From Phycisphaerales bacterium (GTDB lineage: Bacteria; Planctomycetota; Phycisphaerae; Tepidisphaerales; Tepidisphaeraceae), in NCBI GenBank assembly GCA_028288905.1, contig JAQGHJ010000819.1, forward strand, positions 1-14,821: 14,821 bases of DNA. The letters are read 5' to 3'. A model generated the notes under the pieces. The model was not told where the DNA came from and did not search any database. It was given only the letters and a program-made list of their open reading frames with translations. This document shows positions 1 through 7,071 of this stretch, piece after piece. Each line of letters opens with the position of its first letter. Positions within the stretch are counted from its first letter, which is position 1. Both the position numbers and the translations under genes were made by a program.

Positions 1-72
1 GGCACGAGTGATGGGAGTTGTGGAGTGCGATTCCGCTCTTCCCTCGATGTGGTGTGGTGACGAGACAAGCGG

Positions 73-94
73 CATGGTCGCTTTAGCGACCATG
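73..94. repeat. Perfect inverted repeat upstream of the TolC-type gene
   Basis: The arms CATGGTCGC (73-81) and GCGACCATG (86-94) are perfect reverse complements around the 4-nt loop TTTA. The element lies 49 nt before the ATG at 144. It could be an operator, a hairpin in the 5' leader or a small dispersed palindrome. There is no T-run after it, so it is not a typical intrinsic terminator. The structure is seen directly; its role is unknown. Confidence 0.6.
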
Positions 95-143
95 TGTTCC
101 CGCCATTTGAGCAGACGAAGGACCGACCCCGAGGCATCGACCC

Positions 144-2159
144 ATGACTGAATTCGCCGCGGGTCCTTCGGATAGCGTGCCGCAAACATCGTCCGTGAAC
201 CCCCGGCGAGGACGTTTGCCTCGCGTCCGCGCCGTGCGTTTGGCATGCGCCGCGCTGCTCACCGCCACGGGAACCGGCTGCGCGAACTTCGGCACGGGCG
301 GGACGGGCGAACTCGTCGTCCCGCGGCGCACGCTGCGGGAGGTCGCGCCGCTCGACCTCGACGCCGCCCAGGTCCGCCGCCCGCAGACCGAGCCGGCGAC
401 CCGGCGGAACGTCACCGACGAGGTGCCGACCGCGACTGCTCCCGCCGCTGTCACGCCGCCCGGCCCGGGGACGGGCCCGGCACGTCCGCCGGGTGTGCCG
501 CCGCGAACCGACGTGCCCGCCCCGGCGACCGGGCAAGGTGCCGCCAACCCCAACGGGCCGACCGACGCCCGGGCGGCCGCCCCGCCCCTCGCCACCCAAC
601 CCGCGCGGGCGACGACGCCGGATTCCGTCGTCGGCCCCGGCCCGACCAGCGCCCCGATCGCCCCGCTCGGCAACGCCAGCACGGCCCCCACGAGCCAGTC
701 CCTCACCCGCCCGGCGGGCGCGCCGGCCGAGGTGTACCTGTCGCTCCCGGAGGTCCGCCGACTCGCGCTGGCGAACAACCTCGACCTGCGGGTCGAGCTG
801 CTGAACCCGACGATCGCGCGGCAGTCGGTAACCGAGGAGGAGGCTCGGTACGAGGCGTCGTTCACCGCCAACCTGGACTACGCCAAGACGGACGCGGCCG
901 TCGCCAGCCAGCTGCAAGGCTCGCAGGCTGAGATCTGGCAGGCAGGGGCCGGCTTAGCCATACCGCTGCGGACGGGTGGGACGATCGCGTTCAACGCGCC
1001 GTTTAGTCGGGGCGAGACGGACAACGCTTTCACGTTTCTGAACCCGGCGTACACGGCCGGGCCGGCGGCCAGCCTGAGCGTCCCGCTGCTCCGCGGGTTC
1101 GGGCTGGACTACAACGCCCAGCGGATACGGGTCGCGTTCTACCAGTACCAGTCGGCCCAGGCGCAGACGAAGCTACAAGTCATCCGGGTGCTGACGGACG
1201 CCGAGCGGGTGTACTGGCGGCTGTACGCCGCCCGCGAGGCCCTCAAGCTCCGACGCCGGCAGCACGAGCTGGCGCTGGCCCAGCGGGACCGGGCCCGCCG
1301 GCAGTTCGCCAACAACACCGTGCCGGAGGTGGACGTGCTGCGGGCCGAGTCCGGCGCGGCCGACCAATTCGAGCAGATCATCCTGGCCGAGCGAGATTTG
1401 CGGGACCGTCAGCGGGAGCTCAAGCGGGTGCTGAACGCCCCGGGCCTAGACCTAGGTGGCGAGGCGGAGGTCATCCCCGCCACCCGCCCGACGGCCGTCG
1501 CGTTCGCCCTCAGCGGCGATCGGCTGGCGGAGGCGGCGCTGGCGCAGCGGATGGAACTCGTCGACGCCGAGCTGCAAATCGCCCAGGAGGCGGCCAACGT
1601 CCGGGCCGCCCGGAACGAACTGCTGCCGCTCGTGACTCTGGAGTACACGTACGGCATCAACGGGCTCGGCCCGGCGTTCGACGACGCGCTGACCCAGGTC
1701 CGGTCGGCCGACTTCCAGGACCACCGGGCCGGGCTCCGGCTGGAGGTGCCGATCGGCAACGAGGCCGCCCGTAGTCGGCTCCGCCGCAGCCTGTACGCCC
1801 GCGTCCAGCGGCTGGCGACGAAGGAGCAGCGGCAGCTCCAGGTCCGTCAAGAGGTGTACGGGGCGGTCGACGCCTTGGAGGCGAACTGGCAGCGGATCCT
1901 GAGCGCCCGCAAGCGGGTGCTGCTGGCCGCCCGGGTCGTCGAGGGCGAGCAGCGGCAGTACGACCTCGGCCGCCGCACCAGCACCGAGGTGCTCGACGCC
2001 CAGACCCGCCTGGCCGACGCCCGCCAGTCGGAGATCGCGGCCGTCGCCGAGTACCAGATCGCCCAGGTCGACATCGCCCAGGCGACCGGCACGGTCCTCG
2101 GCCAGTCCGGCGTGGCGTGGGAGCCGACCGTCGCGCCGGACGTCGAGCGGCGGCGGTGA
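144..2159 (+). CDS. TolC-family outer-membrane efflux lipoprotein
   Basis: This 671-residue protein looks like the outer-membrane channel of a tripartite efflux or type I secretion system. Residues about 27-46 form a basic-hydrophobic signal ending at a possible lipidation Cys46 (TGTGC, a weak lipobox). Residues about 50-195 are a Pro/Ala/Thr-rich, low-complexity linker. From about 197 (EVYLSLPEVRRLALANN) to the end, the sequence has the repeated OEP pattern: alpha-helical stretches rich in Ala, Arg, Gln and Glu (about 335-440 and 545-650), interrupted by beta-like segments such as AGLRLEVPIGNEAAR. Typical TolC proteins are 420-500 residues, so the extra length is the linker. GAGG at 131-134 supports the ATG at 144. 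No RND pump, ABC exporter or membrane-fusion gene is adjacent, so the partner must be elsewhere. The family call is firm; the substrate is unknown. Confidence 0.88.
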   Translation: MTEFAAGPSDSVPQTSSVNPRRGRLPRVRAVRLACAALLTATGTGCANFGTGGTGELVVPRRTLREVAPLDLDAAQVRRPQTEPATRRNVTDEVPTATAPAAVTPPGPGTGPARPPGVPPRTDVPAPATGQGAANPNGPTDARAAAPPLATQPARATTPDSVVGPGPTSAPIAPLGNASTAPTSQSLTRPAGAPAEVYLSLPEVRRLALANNLDLRVELLNPTIARQSVTEEEARYEASFTANLDYAKTDAAVASQLQGSQAEIWQAGAGLAIPLRTGGTIAFNAPFSRGETDNAFTFLNPAYTAGPAASLSVPLLRGFGLDYNAQRIRVAFYQYQSAQAQTKLQVIRVLTDAERVYWRLYAAREALKLRRRQHELALAQRDRARRQFANNTVPEVDVLRAESGAADQFEQIILAERDLRDRQRELKRVLNAPGLDLGGEAEVIPATRPTAVAFALSGDRLAEAALAQRMELVDAELQIAQEAANVRAARNELLPLVTLEYTYGINGLGPAFDDALTQVRSADFQDHRAGLRLEVPIGNEAARSRLRRSLYARVQRLATKEQRQLQVRQEVYGAVDALEANWQRILSARKRVLLAARVVEGEQRQYDLGRRTSTEVLDAQTRLADARQSEIAAVAEYQIAQVDIAQATGTVLGQSGVAWEPTVAPDVERRR

Positions 2160-2250
2160 CGCGACCGAATAAAACGCCGGGCTTGCGGGGCGGTAGTGGT
2201 GTTGGGAAGCGCGTGCCCGCGCGGCCCACGAACCAACCGGAGCCCGCCGC

Positions 2251-3294
2251 ATGCCCCTCGGACGCCGCCTCACGCCACGCCTCACCCTGCTCCTGTGCGC
2301 CGCCCTGGCCGGATCGACCCGCGCCGCCGACGCGGGCGGCGGCGGCGGCGCGGCCCAGGAGGCCGTGAAGCTCACGCAGCAGGACGGCAAGGTCCTCGTC
2401 GAGGTTGGCGGCAAGCCGTTCACCGAGTACCGGTTCGACAAGTCGTCCGAGGAGAAGGGGCTGCCCTGGGCCCGCCCGTACTTCTATCCCGTGCGGGCGG
2501 CGGACGGGACCGAGGTGACGAGCGACCAGGCCCGGTCCAACCCGAAGGAGCACCCGCACCACCGGTCGCTGTGGGTCGCTCAGGGGCTGGTGAACGGCCT
2601 CGATCATTGGATCCACGCCAAGCCCGGCGCGACGCAGCCCGAGCAGCGGCACGTGAAGTTCGACAAGGTCGAGGGCGACACGATCGTCGAGGAACTGACG
2701 TGGGACGGGCCGGACGGCAAGCCGATGCTGGCCGAGAGGCGGACGTGGCGGTTCATGGCCCTGCCGGACGGCGGCCGCGGAATCGACCTCACCAGCGTCT
2801 ACACGGCGGTCGCCGGCCCGGTGACGTTCGGCGACACGAAAGAGGCCGGGCTCTGCGCCGTCCGGCTCGTCAAGGCGATCAGCGACACGAGCACGATCAC
2901 GCTCGCGAACGGCGCGACGTCCGTGAAGGAAGCCGACAAGGCTAAGAAGGACCCCGGCGACGAGAAGAACGTCTGGGGCAAGTCGGCCGACTGGTGCGAC
3001 CTGTCCGGGAAGATCGACGGGAAGGGGTACGGCGTGGCCGTGCTCGACCACCCGTCGAACCCGCGGCACCCGTCCGCGTGGCACGTCCGCCGCTACGGGC
3101 TGCTGGCGGCGAACATCTTCGGCCTGCACGACTACGACCCGAAAGCGAACCCGTCGAAGACGGCCGGCGACCTGAAGATTGAGCCGGCCGCCCCGGTGAC
3201 GTTCCGATACCGCGTCGTCGTCCACGCCGGCGACGCCGCCGCGGCCAAGCTCGACCAGAAGTACGCCGACTACGTCGGGAGCAAGACGAACTAA
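2251..3294 (+). CDS. Secreted DUF6807 (PmoA family) protein
   Basis: This 347-residue protein has an N-terminal export signal (residues 1-25, RRLTPRLTLLLCAALAG then STRAADA) and a Gly run after it. The mature part matches the DUF6807 family, often labelled "PmoA family" in planctomycete and Verrucomicrobia genomes. Visible hallmarks are RPYFYPV (75-81), HPHHRSLW (101-108), and later ADWCDLSG, VLDHPSNPRHPSAWHVR and a C-terminal FRYRVVVHAG strand. The family is probably a beta-sandwich protein acting in the periplasm, but its biochemical role is not established. The His-rich motif hints at metal or sugar binding, which is inference. The name PmoA should not be read as methane monooxygenase. GGAG at 2239-2242 lies 8 nt before the ATG. 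It follows the TolC-type gene by 91 nt on the same strand. Confidence 0.85.
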   Translation: MPLGRRLTPRLTLLLCAALAGSTRAADAGGGGGAAQEAVKLTQQDGKVLVEVGGKPFTEYRFDKSSEEKGLPWARPYFYPVRAADGTEVTSDQARSNPKEHPHHRSLWVAQGLVNGLDHWIHAKPGATQPEQRHVKFDKVEGDTIVEELTWDGPDGKPMLAERRTWRFMALPDGGRGIDLTSVYTAVAGPVTFGDTKEAGLCAVRLVKAISDTSTITLANGATSVKEADKAKKDPGDEKNVWGKSADWCDLSGKIDGKGYGVAVLDHPSNPRHPSAWHVRRYGLLAANIFGLHDYDPKANPSKTAGDLKIEPAAPVTFRYRVVVHAGDAAAAKLDQKYADYVGSKTN

Positions 3295-3311
3295 CCCACA
3301 AACCGCAGGAC

Positions 3312-3746
3312 GTGCCGAGCGGCCGGCGTTCGCCAGCCGCCCCGCCCGCAGTGCCCGCCGTGACCCAGCTCGACTCCGACCCACCCCTGTTCCTGTCCTA
3401 CCGCGGCCGCGGGGAGCCGGCCACTTCCCCCGCCGTTCCCGGCCCGTTGTGGCCGGCCCTGTCGGTCCTGCCCGTGGCGTTCTGCTGGGCGCTGTTCGCG
3501 TCGGCGGCGATGCCGCGCGAGTTCCCGCTGATCGAACGGCTCGGCGGCGCGTTCGGCCCGGCGGCGGCCGTACCGCTGGTCGTCGCGGTGTGGGTCGCGG
3601 CGTCACTCGTGTCCGTGGCCGCCCTAGTAGCTTACGTTCGTCGCCCCCAGCCTTGGCACACGACGCTGTGCCTGGGGGTTCACCTCGCCGGCTTGCTGCT
3701 GACGCTCCTGCTCGTCACCGGGCTTGGGCTGCTGTCCCTCGCTTAG
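3312..3746 (+). CDS. Small membrane protein with three predicted helices
   Basis: I do not recognise a family for this 144-residue protein. Three hydrophobic segments are clear: about 47-66 (WPALSVLPVAFCWALFASAA), 84-108 (VPLVVAVWVAASLVSVAALV) and 118-142 (LGVHLAGLLLTLLLVTGLGL). A proline-rich, polar N-terminal region precedes them. The first GTG at 3312 is used here, but AGGA at 3307-3310 is only one base away, which is too close to act as a Shine-Dalgarno. GTG at 3351 and at 3360 are equal alternatives and would remove 13 or 16 residues without touching the helices. It lies 17 nt after the DUF6807 gene and is probably co-transcribed with it. Codon use is like the neighbours, which supports a real gene. 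Confidence 0.6.
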   Translation: MPSGRRSPAAPPAVPAVTQLDSDPPLFLSYRGRGEPATSPAVPGPLWPALSVLPVAFCWALFASAAMPREFPLIERLGGAFGPAAAVPLVVAVWVAASLVSVAALVAYVRRPQPWHTTLCLGVHLAGLLLTLLLVTGLGLLSLA

Positions 3747-3779
3747 GCCGCGAAGGTTAGCCTCGGGCCCGGTCGTAGT

Positions 3780-3823
3780 GCCGGTTGTGCCGGCCCTTCG
3801 GGCCAACGGTCGCCACAGCCGGC
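3780..3823. repeat. Imperfect inverted repeat in the spacer
   Basis: The outer arms GCCGGTTGTG (3780-3789) and CACAGCCGGC (3814-3823) pair over ten positions with one G-T wobble. A second inner stem, GGCCC/GGGCC (3792-3796, 3800-3804), has a 3-nt loop. It lies in the 239-nt spacer between the membrane protein and the LsrG-like gene. It could be a dispersed repeat or a processing structure. The pairing is seen directly; its function is not known. Confidence 0.45.
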
Positions 3824-3869
3824 CCTACTAAAGCGCCTCCCAATCGCACCGGTGTTGCCGAGCCGCCTT

Positions 3870-3890
3870 CGAGCCGTCCCGGCTCGTTCT
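3870..3890 (+). terminator. Possible weak intrinsic terminator
   Basis: CGAGCCG (3870-3876) and CGGCTCG (3880-3886) form a 7-bp GC-rich hairpin with a 3-nt loop, followed by TTCT. The T-tract is poor, so termination is uncertain. Its position between the membrane-protein gene and the LsrG-like gene fits the end of the first transcript. Confidence 0.3.
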
Positions 3891-3972
3891 CGCCCTTGCG
3901 GTCGTTGCCGTGCGCGGGCATGTTGGCCCTCCGCGCGGGCACCGTCCGCCCTCGCGTTTCCATATCCGCCCC

Positions 3973-3980
3973 AGGAGGAG
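3973..3980 (+). promoter_or_regulatory. Strong Shine-Dalgarno deciding the LsrG-like start
   Basis: AGGAGGAG ends 5 nt before the ATG at 3986. The reading frame is open for 201 nt further upstream, but this near-consensus site and the family's usual N-terminus (MFVVAVTVFVKPE) place the start at 3986. Confidence 0.85.
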
Positions 3981-3985
3981 CCGCG

Positions 3986-4300
3986 ATGTTCGTCGTCGCC
4001 GTCACTGTGTTCGTGAAGCCCGAATTCGTCGAGCCGTTCAAGTCGGCGATCCTGGACAACGCCCGGAACAGTCGGAAGGAACCGGGGAACCTCCGGTTCG
4101 ACGTCCTGCAGGCCGAGGACGACCCGACCCGGTTCTTCCTGTACGAGGTGTACAAGGCGAAGGAGGACTTTGCCTTCCATCAACAACAGCCGCATTTCTT
4201 CCGGTGGAGGGACGCGGTCACGGACTGGATGGCCCAGCCCCGCCAAGCCACGAAGAACCGCACGATCTACTACGGGGACGGCGAGGTCGGCGGGGCCTGA
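3986..4300 (+). CDS. LsrG-like ABM-domain protein (putative quinol monooxygenase family)
   Basis: This 104-residue protein is one antibiotic-biosynthesis-monooxygenase (ABM) domain, a small dimeric alpha/beta-barrel fold. The block EPGNLRFDVLQ, the following RFFLYEVYK and then AFHQQQPHF match the pattern of LsrG (EEGNLRFDVLQ, YIYEAYK, AFHKTTPHY), the isomerase that processes phospho-AI-2 in enteric bacteria. The same sub-family includes YgiN-like quinol monooxygenases, and automatic annotation usually says "putative quinol monooxygenase". No lsr kinase, transporter or aldolase gene is nearby, so an AI-2 role is not supported by context. It is followed after 35 nt by an iron-type alcohol dehydrogenase, suggesting shared metabolism of a small carbonyl or quinone compound. 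The fold is firm; the substrate is open. Confidence 0.85.
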   Translation: MFVVAVTVFVKPEFVEPFKSAILDNARNSRKEPGNLRFDVLQAEDDPTRFFLYEVYKAKEDFAFHQQQPHFFRWRDAVTDWMAQPRQATKNRTIYYGDGEVGGA

Positions 4301-4327
4301 CCGGCAGGCACCGCGGCGCGGTAAGAT
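4297..4327 (+). promoter_or_regulatory. Possible promoter for leaderless dehydrogenase mRNA
   Basis: TAAGAT (4322-4327) resembles a -10 box and ends 8 nt before the ATG at 4336, so initiation would fall at or next to the start codon. A poor -35 candidate, CTGACC (4297-4302), lies 19 nt upstream and overlaps the previous stop codon. The gene has no convincing Shine-Dalgarno. This is inference from spacing only. Confidence 0.27.
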
Positions 4328-4335
4328 CGCGTTCG

Positions 4336-5511
4336 ATGATCCCCGCCCTCGACTTCTTCTCCGTCCCCCGCATCGTGTTCGGCCGCGGCAAGCTGGCGAC
4401 AGCGCTACCCGAACTCGCCGGGCCGCTCGGTCCGACGATCTTGGTCGTCCACAACGGCGGGCACGGCCCGCTCGACCGCGTTACGGCCGCCCTTAAGGGT
4501 AAGGGTGTCCGCGTCGTGCCGCTCCGGCAGAAGGGTGAGCCGACCGTGGACGAGGTGGACGCCGGCCTGCACTTGGCCCGCGTTGCCGGCTGCACCGGAG
4601 CAATCGGCGTCGGCGGCGGGAGCGCGATCGACACCGCCAAGGCGATCGCCGGGTTGATGGCGAACGGCGGGACGGTCCTGGACTACCTGGAAGTGATCGG
4701 CCGCGGGCAGAAGCTGACGAAGCCCGCCGTTCCGTGGCTCGCCGTCCCAACGACGGCCGGCACGGGGGCCGAGGTGACGCGCAATGCCGTCGTCGGCTCC
4801 CCCGAGCGGAAGTTCAAGGCGAGTTTGCGGAGCGAGGGGCTGCTCGCCCGGGCGGTGATCGTCGACGCCGACCTGGGCACCGACGTGCCGGCGAACGTCA
4901 CCGCCTGGAGCGGGTCCGACGCGCTGTGCCAGTGCGTCGAGGCGTACACGTCCGCCGGCGGCAACCCGATGACCGACGGGCTGGCCCTGAAGGGCGTCGA
5001 GCTGGCCGGCCGGTCGCTCCGGCGGGCGGTCGCCGACGGGGCGGATGCCGATGCCCGGGACCAGATGGCGATGGCTGCCCTGCTCAGCGGCGTGGCGCTG
5101 ACGAACGCCGGGCTCGGGGCGGTGCACGGGTTCGCGGCCCCGCTGGGGGCGAACTTCGATGTCCCGCACGGGGCGATCTGCGCCGCCCTGCTCCCGGTCG
5201 TGATCGAGACGAACATTATGGCCGCCGCCGCGGCCGGGCTGACGGCAGTGGTCAACCGCTACGCCGACGTCGGCCGTGCGCTGGCCGACAACCCGGGGCT
5301 GGAGCCGGACCAGGCGTTGTCCTCCGCCATCCGCGGCACCCAGGAGCTGGCGAAGGCGATCGGCATCCCGCCGCTCAAGAAGTTCGGACTGTCGCCCGCC
5401 CGCGTGCCGGAGATGGTCGCGCTCGCGAAGAAGGCCAGCAGCATGCGGTTTAATCCCGTCCCGCTGAGCGACGAAAAGCTGGCCGAGGTGCTGACGCGGG
5501 CGATCGGGTGA
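4336..5511 (+). CDS. Iron-containing (group III) alcohol dehydrogenase family protein
   Basis: This 391-residue protein has the full length and layout of the Fe-ADH family: an N-terminal NAD(P)-binding half and a C-terminal helical, metal-binding half. The nucleotide motif GVGGGSAIDTAKAIA is at 91-105, and the second family signature PTTAGTGAEVT is at 138-148. Expected metal ligands are Asp195, His264 and His278 (GAVHGFAAPLG and DVPHG, with the usual 14-residue spacing). The position equivalent to the first ligand His of FucO (His200) is Gln199 (SDALCQCVEAYTS). A DALTQ variant is known among other Fe-ADH members, so this may mark a sub-family rather than loss of function. It probably oxidises or reduces a small alcohol/aldehyde pair with NAD(P)H in the cytosol; the substrate is unknown. 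The ATG at 4336 matches family N-termini (FFSVPRIVFGRG). Confidence 0.92.
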   Translation: MIPALDFFSVPRIVFGRGKLATALPELAGPLGPTILVVHNGGHGPLDRVTAALKGKGVRVVPLRQKGEPTVDEVDAGLHLARVAGCTGAIGVGGGSAIDTAKAIAGLMANGGTVLDYLEVIGRGQKLTKPAVPWLAVPTTAGTGAEVTRNAVVGSPERKFKASLRSEGLLARAVIVDADLGTDVPANVTAWSGSDALCQCVEAYTSAGGNPMTDGLALKGVELAGRSLRRAVADGADADARDQMAMAALLSGVALTNAGLGAVHGFAAPLGANFDVPHGAICAALLPVVIETNIMAAAAAGLTAVVNRYADVGRALADNPGLEPDQALSSAIRGTQELAKAIGIPPLKKFGLSPARVPEMVALAKKASSMRFNPVPLSDEKLAEVLTRAIG

Positions 5512-5528
5512 GGCTGGCGGCTGGACCG

Positions 5529-5561
5529 CCCCCGTGGCACGGGCGTCCCGCCCGTGCTGAC
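5529..5561 (+). repeat. 33-bp palindromic repeat, copy A
   Basis: This unit contains a perfect 9-bp inverted repeat, GCACGGGCG (5537-5545) and CGCCCGTGC (5549-5557), around TCC. It matches copy B (5616-5648, opposite strand) at 28 of 33 positions by direct comparison. It sits between the convergent dehydrogenase and COG3014 genes. It may serve as a two-way terminator, or be a dispersed REP-like element of the genome; there is no T-run. Confidence 0.7.
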
Positions 5562-5615
5562 GTGAGTACGCGCGAAGTAGCCTGAGGCTGTGTGACTCCC
5601 GTTCCCATCGCCGGC

Positions 5616-5648
5616 GTCAGCATTGGCGTGACGCCCATGCCAAGGGGG
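5616..5648 (-). repeat. 33-bp palindromic repeat, copy B (inverted)
   Basis: Read on the minus strand, this segment begins CCCCCTTGGCATGGGCGTCA and ends ATGCTGAC. It aligns without gaps to copy A (5529-5561), differing at five positions. The 9-bp palindrome is partly degraded here, but TTGGC (5623-5627) and GCCAA (5639-5643) still pair. The two copies face each other across 54 nt, so the whole block 5529-5648 could form a larger hairpin. Confidence 0.7.
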
Positions 5649-5656
5649 ACAACCGC

Positions 5657-6985
5657 TCAGTACGCCGGCACGTACGTACGGCGCTCCCGCACCACCATCG
5701 ACCCCCGCTGCATCCGCATGTAGTAGGTCGCCTCGCCCTTGTCCGGCGCGATGATCCCCCGCCACGTCTGGGTCAGCCCGCGGACCGGGAACTCGACCGT
5801 CACGTCGTGCGTCCCGGGCGGCAGCTCCAGCGGCAGAACGAACGTCGTCCGCGGCAGCATCTCCCAGTGCCGGGTGTCGGCTTGGCTCGTCGCCTTCAGC
5901 AGCAGGCCGGCCCCGACCATCGCCAGCCCGGCCGCCTGGTTGTTGCGGTTGCGGCTCCGAAGCCCCTCGTACGCGCCGACGCCGATCAGGCCCGTCCCCA
6001 GGGCCGACTTGATCGTGCGGAACGTGTCGATGCTCTGCCACCGACGGTCCTGGGCCAGGGCGAGCAAGTCGACCGGCGGGCGGTCGACGGCCCCGACGTC
6101 CGCAGGCCGGCCGTCGATCAGCACCGACGGCGGCGGCACCGGCCCGACCTCGGCCGGCGTCGGGCCGAGCCCGACGATCGCCCCATCGAAGTCCGTCAGC
6201 TTCCGCGGCCCGTACCCGAAGTCGACGACCAGCAGCACGTTCGCCCGGGCGTTGCGCCCCGGGTCGGCCACCCCGGCCAGGTACGGCCGGAGCTGGGCGA
6301 CCCGTTCGAAGTTCTGCCGGGCCTTGTCGTCCTGCCCGAGCCGCTGCCAACTCCGGCCGAGCATGAGGTAGCCAAGCGCGAAGTTCGACTCGACGTCGCG
6401 GTACGCGTCCGACCCGCCGGCCTTGTCCGCGTCGACGTAGTCCCGGAGCTTGAACAGGCTGTTCTCGAACGCGGCGCGGGCGTTGTCGTAATCGTGCCGG
6501 GCGTAGTACGAAAGCCCGAGATAGAAGTTGGCCATCGCCCGCTCGTACGGCTCGCCCCGCCAGATGCGGAGCCGCTCGTCGACCAACACGGCCCCGAGCG
6601 TCCGCCCGCCGTCGTTCGTGCCGACGCTGTTGAGCACCTCGTACGCCGCGAGGAACGCCGTCTCGGCCGCGTCCCAGTCCTGCTCGGCGAGCGCCGCGGA
6701 CCCGAGCCGGACGTTGTTCAGGACGAAGTTCTCGTCGGTCTTCTTGGCCAGCGGGGCGACGAGCCGGCGGGCGTCGGCGTAGTCGCCGCGGGCGTAGGCA
6801 CTGGCGGCCGCCCGCCCGGCCTCCTCGCTGGCGGACGTGCAGCCGGCGGGCCCGGCGGCGAGGGCGACGACGGCCGCGAGGAGGCAAGCGACCGCGCGGC
6901 CGTGCCGCGCGCGCCTCATCCGTGAGGGACGCCCGTTATTGCGGGCCCGGGAGGCGGGGTCGGGTTGGGCGGGGGTCTCGTCCAT
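5657..6985 (-). CDS. COG3014-type TPR lipoprotein of the LpoB/YcfL cluster
   Basis: This 442-residue protein has a signal peptide (about 24-48) ending in GPAGC, with Cys49 the likely lipidation site. Residues about 52-235 are TPR-like helical hairpins. GEPYERAMANFYLGLSYYA followed by DYDNARAAFENSL (144-177) is the most characteristic block. The second half is beta-rich, with a glycine-rich hydrophobic hairpin at about 327-365 and the ADTRHWEMLP motif (369-378), both like COG3014 proteins. COG3014 proteins are uncharacterised but lie beside lpoB and ycfL in many proteobacteria. The ATG at 6985 is chosen; ATG at 6919 would shorten the protein by 22 residues and keep the signal peptide. GGAG lies about 15 nt before 6985, which is rather far. 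The gene follows the second LpoB-like gene by 86 nt and is probably in one transcript with it. Confidence 0.8.
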   Translation of the reverse strand: MDETPAQPDPASRARNNGRPSRMRRARHGRAVACLLAAVVALAAGPAGCTSASEEAGRAAASAYARGDYADARRLVAPLAKKTDENFVLNNVRLGSAALAEQDWDAAETAFLAAYEVLNSVGTNDGGRTLGAVLVDERLRIWRGEPYERAMANFYLGLSYYARHDYDNARAAFENSLFKLRDYVDADKAGGSDAYRDVESNFALGYLMLGRSWQRLGQDDKARQNFERVAQLRPYLAGVADPGRNARANVLLVVDFGYGPRKLTDFDGAIVGLGPTPAEVGPVPPPSVLIDGRPADVGAVDRPPVDLLALAQDRRWQSIDTFRTIKSALGTGLIGVGAYEGLRSRNRNNQAAGLAMVGAGLLLKATSQADTRHWEMLPRTTFVLPLELPPGTHDVTVEFPVRGLTQTWRGIIAPDKGEATYYMRMQRGSMVVRERRTYVPAY

Positions 6986-7071
6986 GCCGTCTGTGAATTG
7001 CTCCACCGTCGAGAGGCGTGCCGGGGAATCAGACGAAGACGGATTGCGGTGACGAATGGGTGCCGGCCGCG

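Noticed and set aside
291..305. GGCACGGGCGGGACG in the TolC-type gene matching part of the 33-bp repeat
   Set aside because: Only 14-15 bases match and they sit in coding sequence. At this GC content it is probably chance.
2251..3294. Reading the "PmoA" family name as methane monooxygenase
   Set aside because: The protein is a secreted soluble DUF6807 member. It lacks the membrane helices of particulate methane monooxygenase subunits and no pmoB/pmoC genes are present.
1657..3606. A long open frame on the minus strand (649 codons) opposite the TolC-type and DUF6807 genes
   Set aside because: It is Arg/Pro/Gly-rich, has no family motif, and lies opposite two well-supported genes. Long antisense frames are expected at this GC content.
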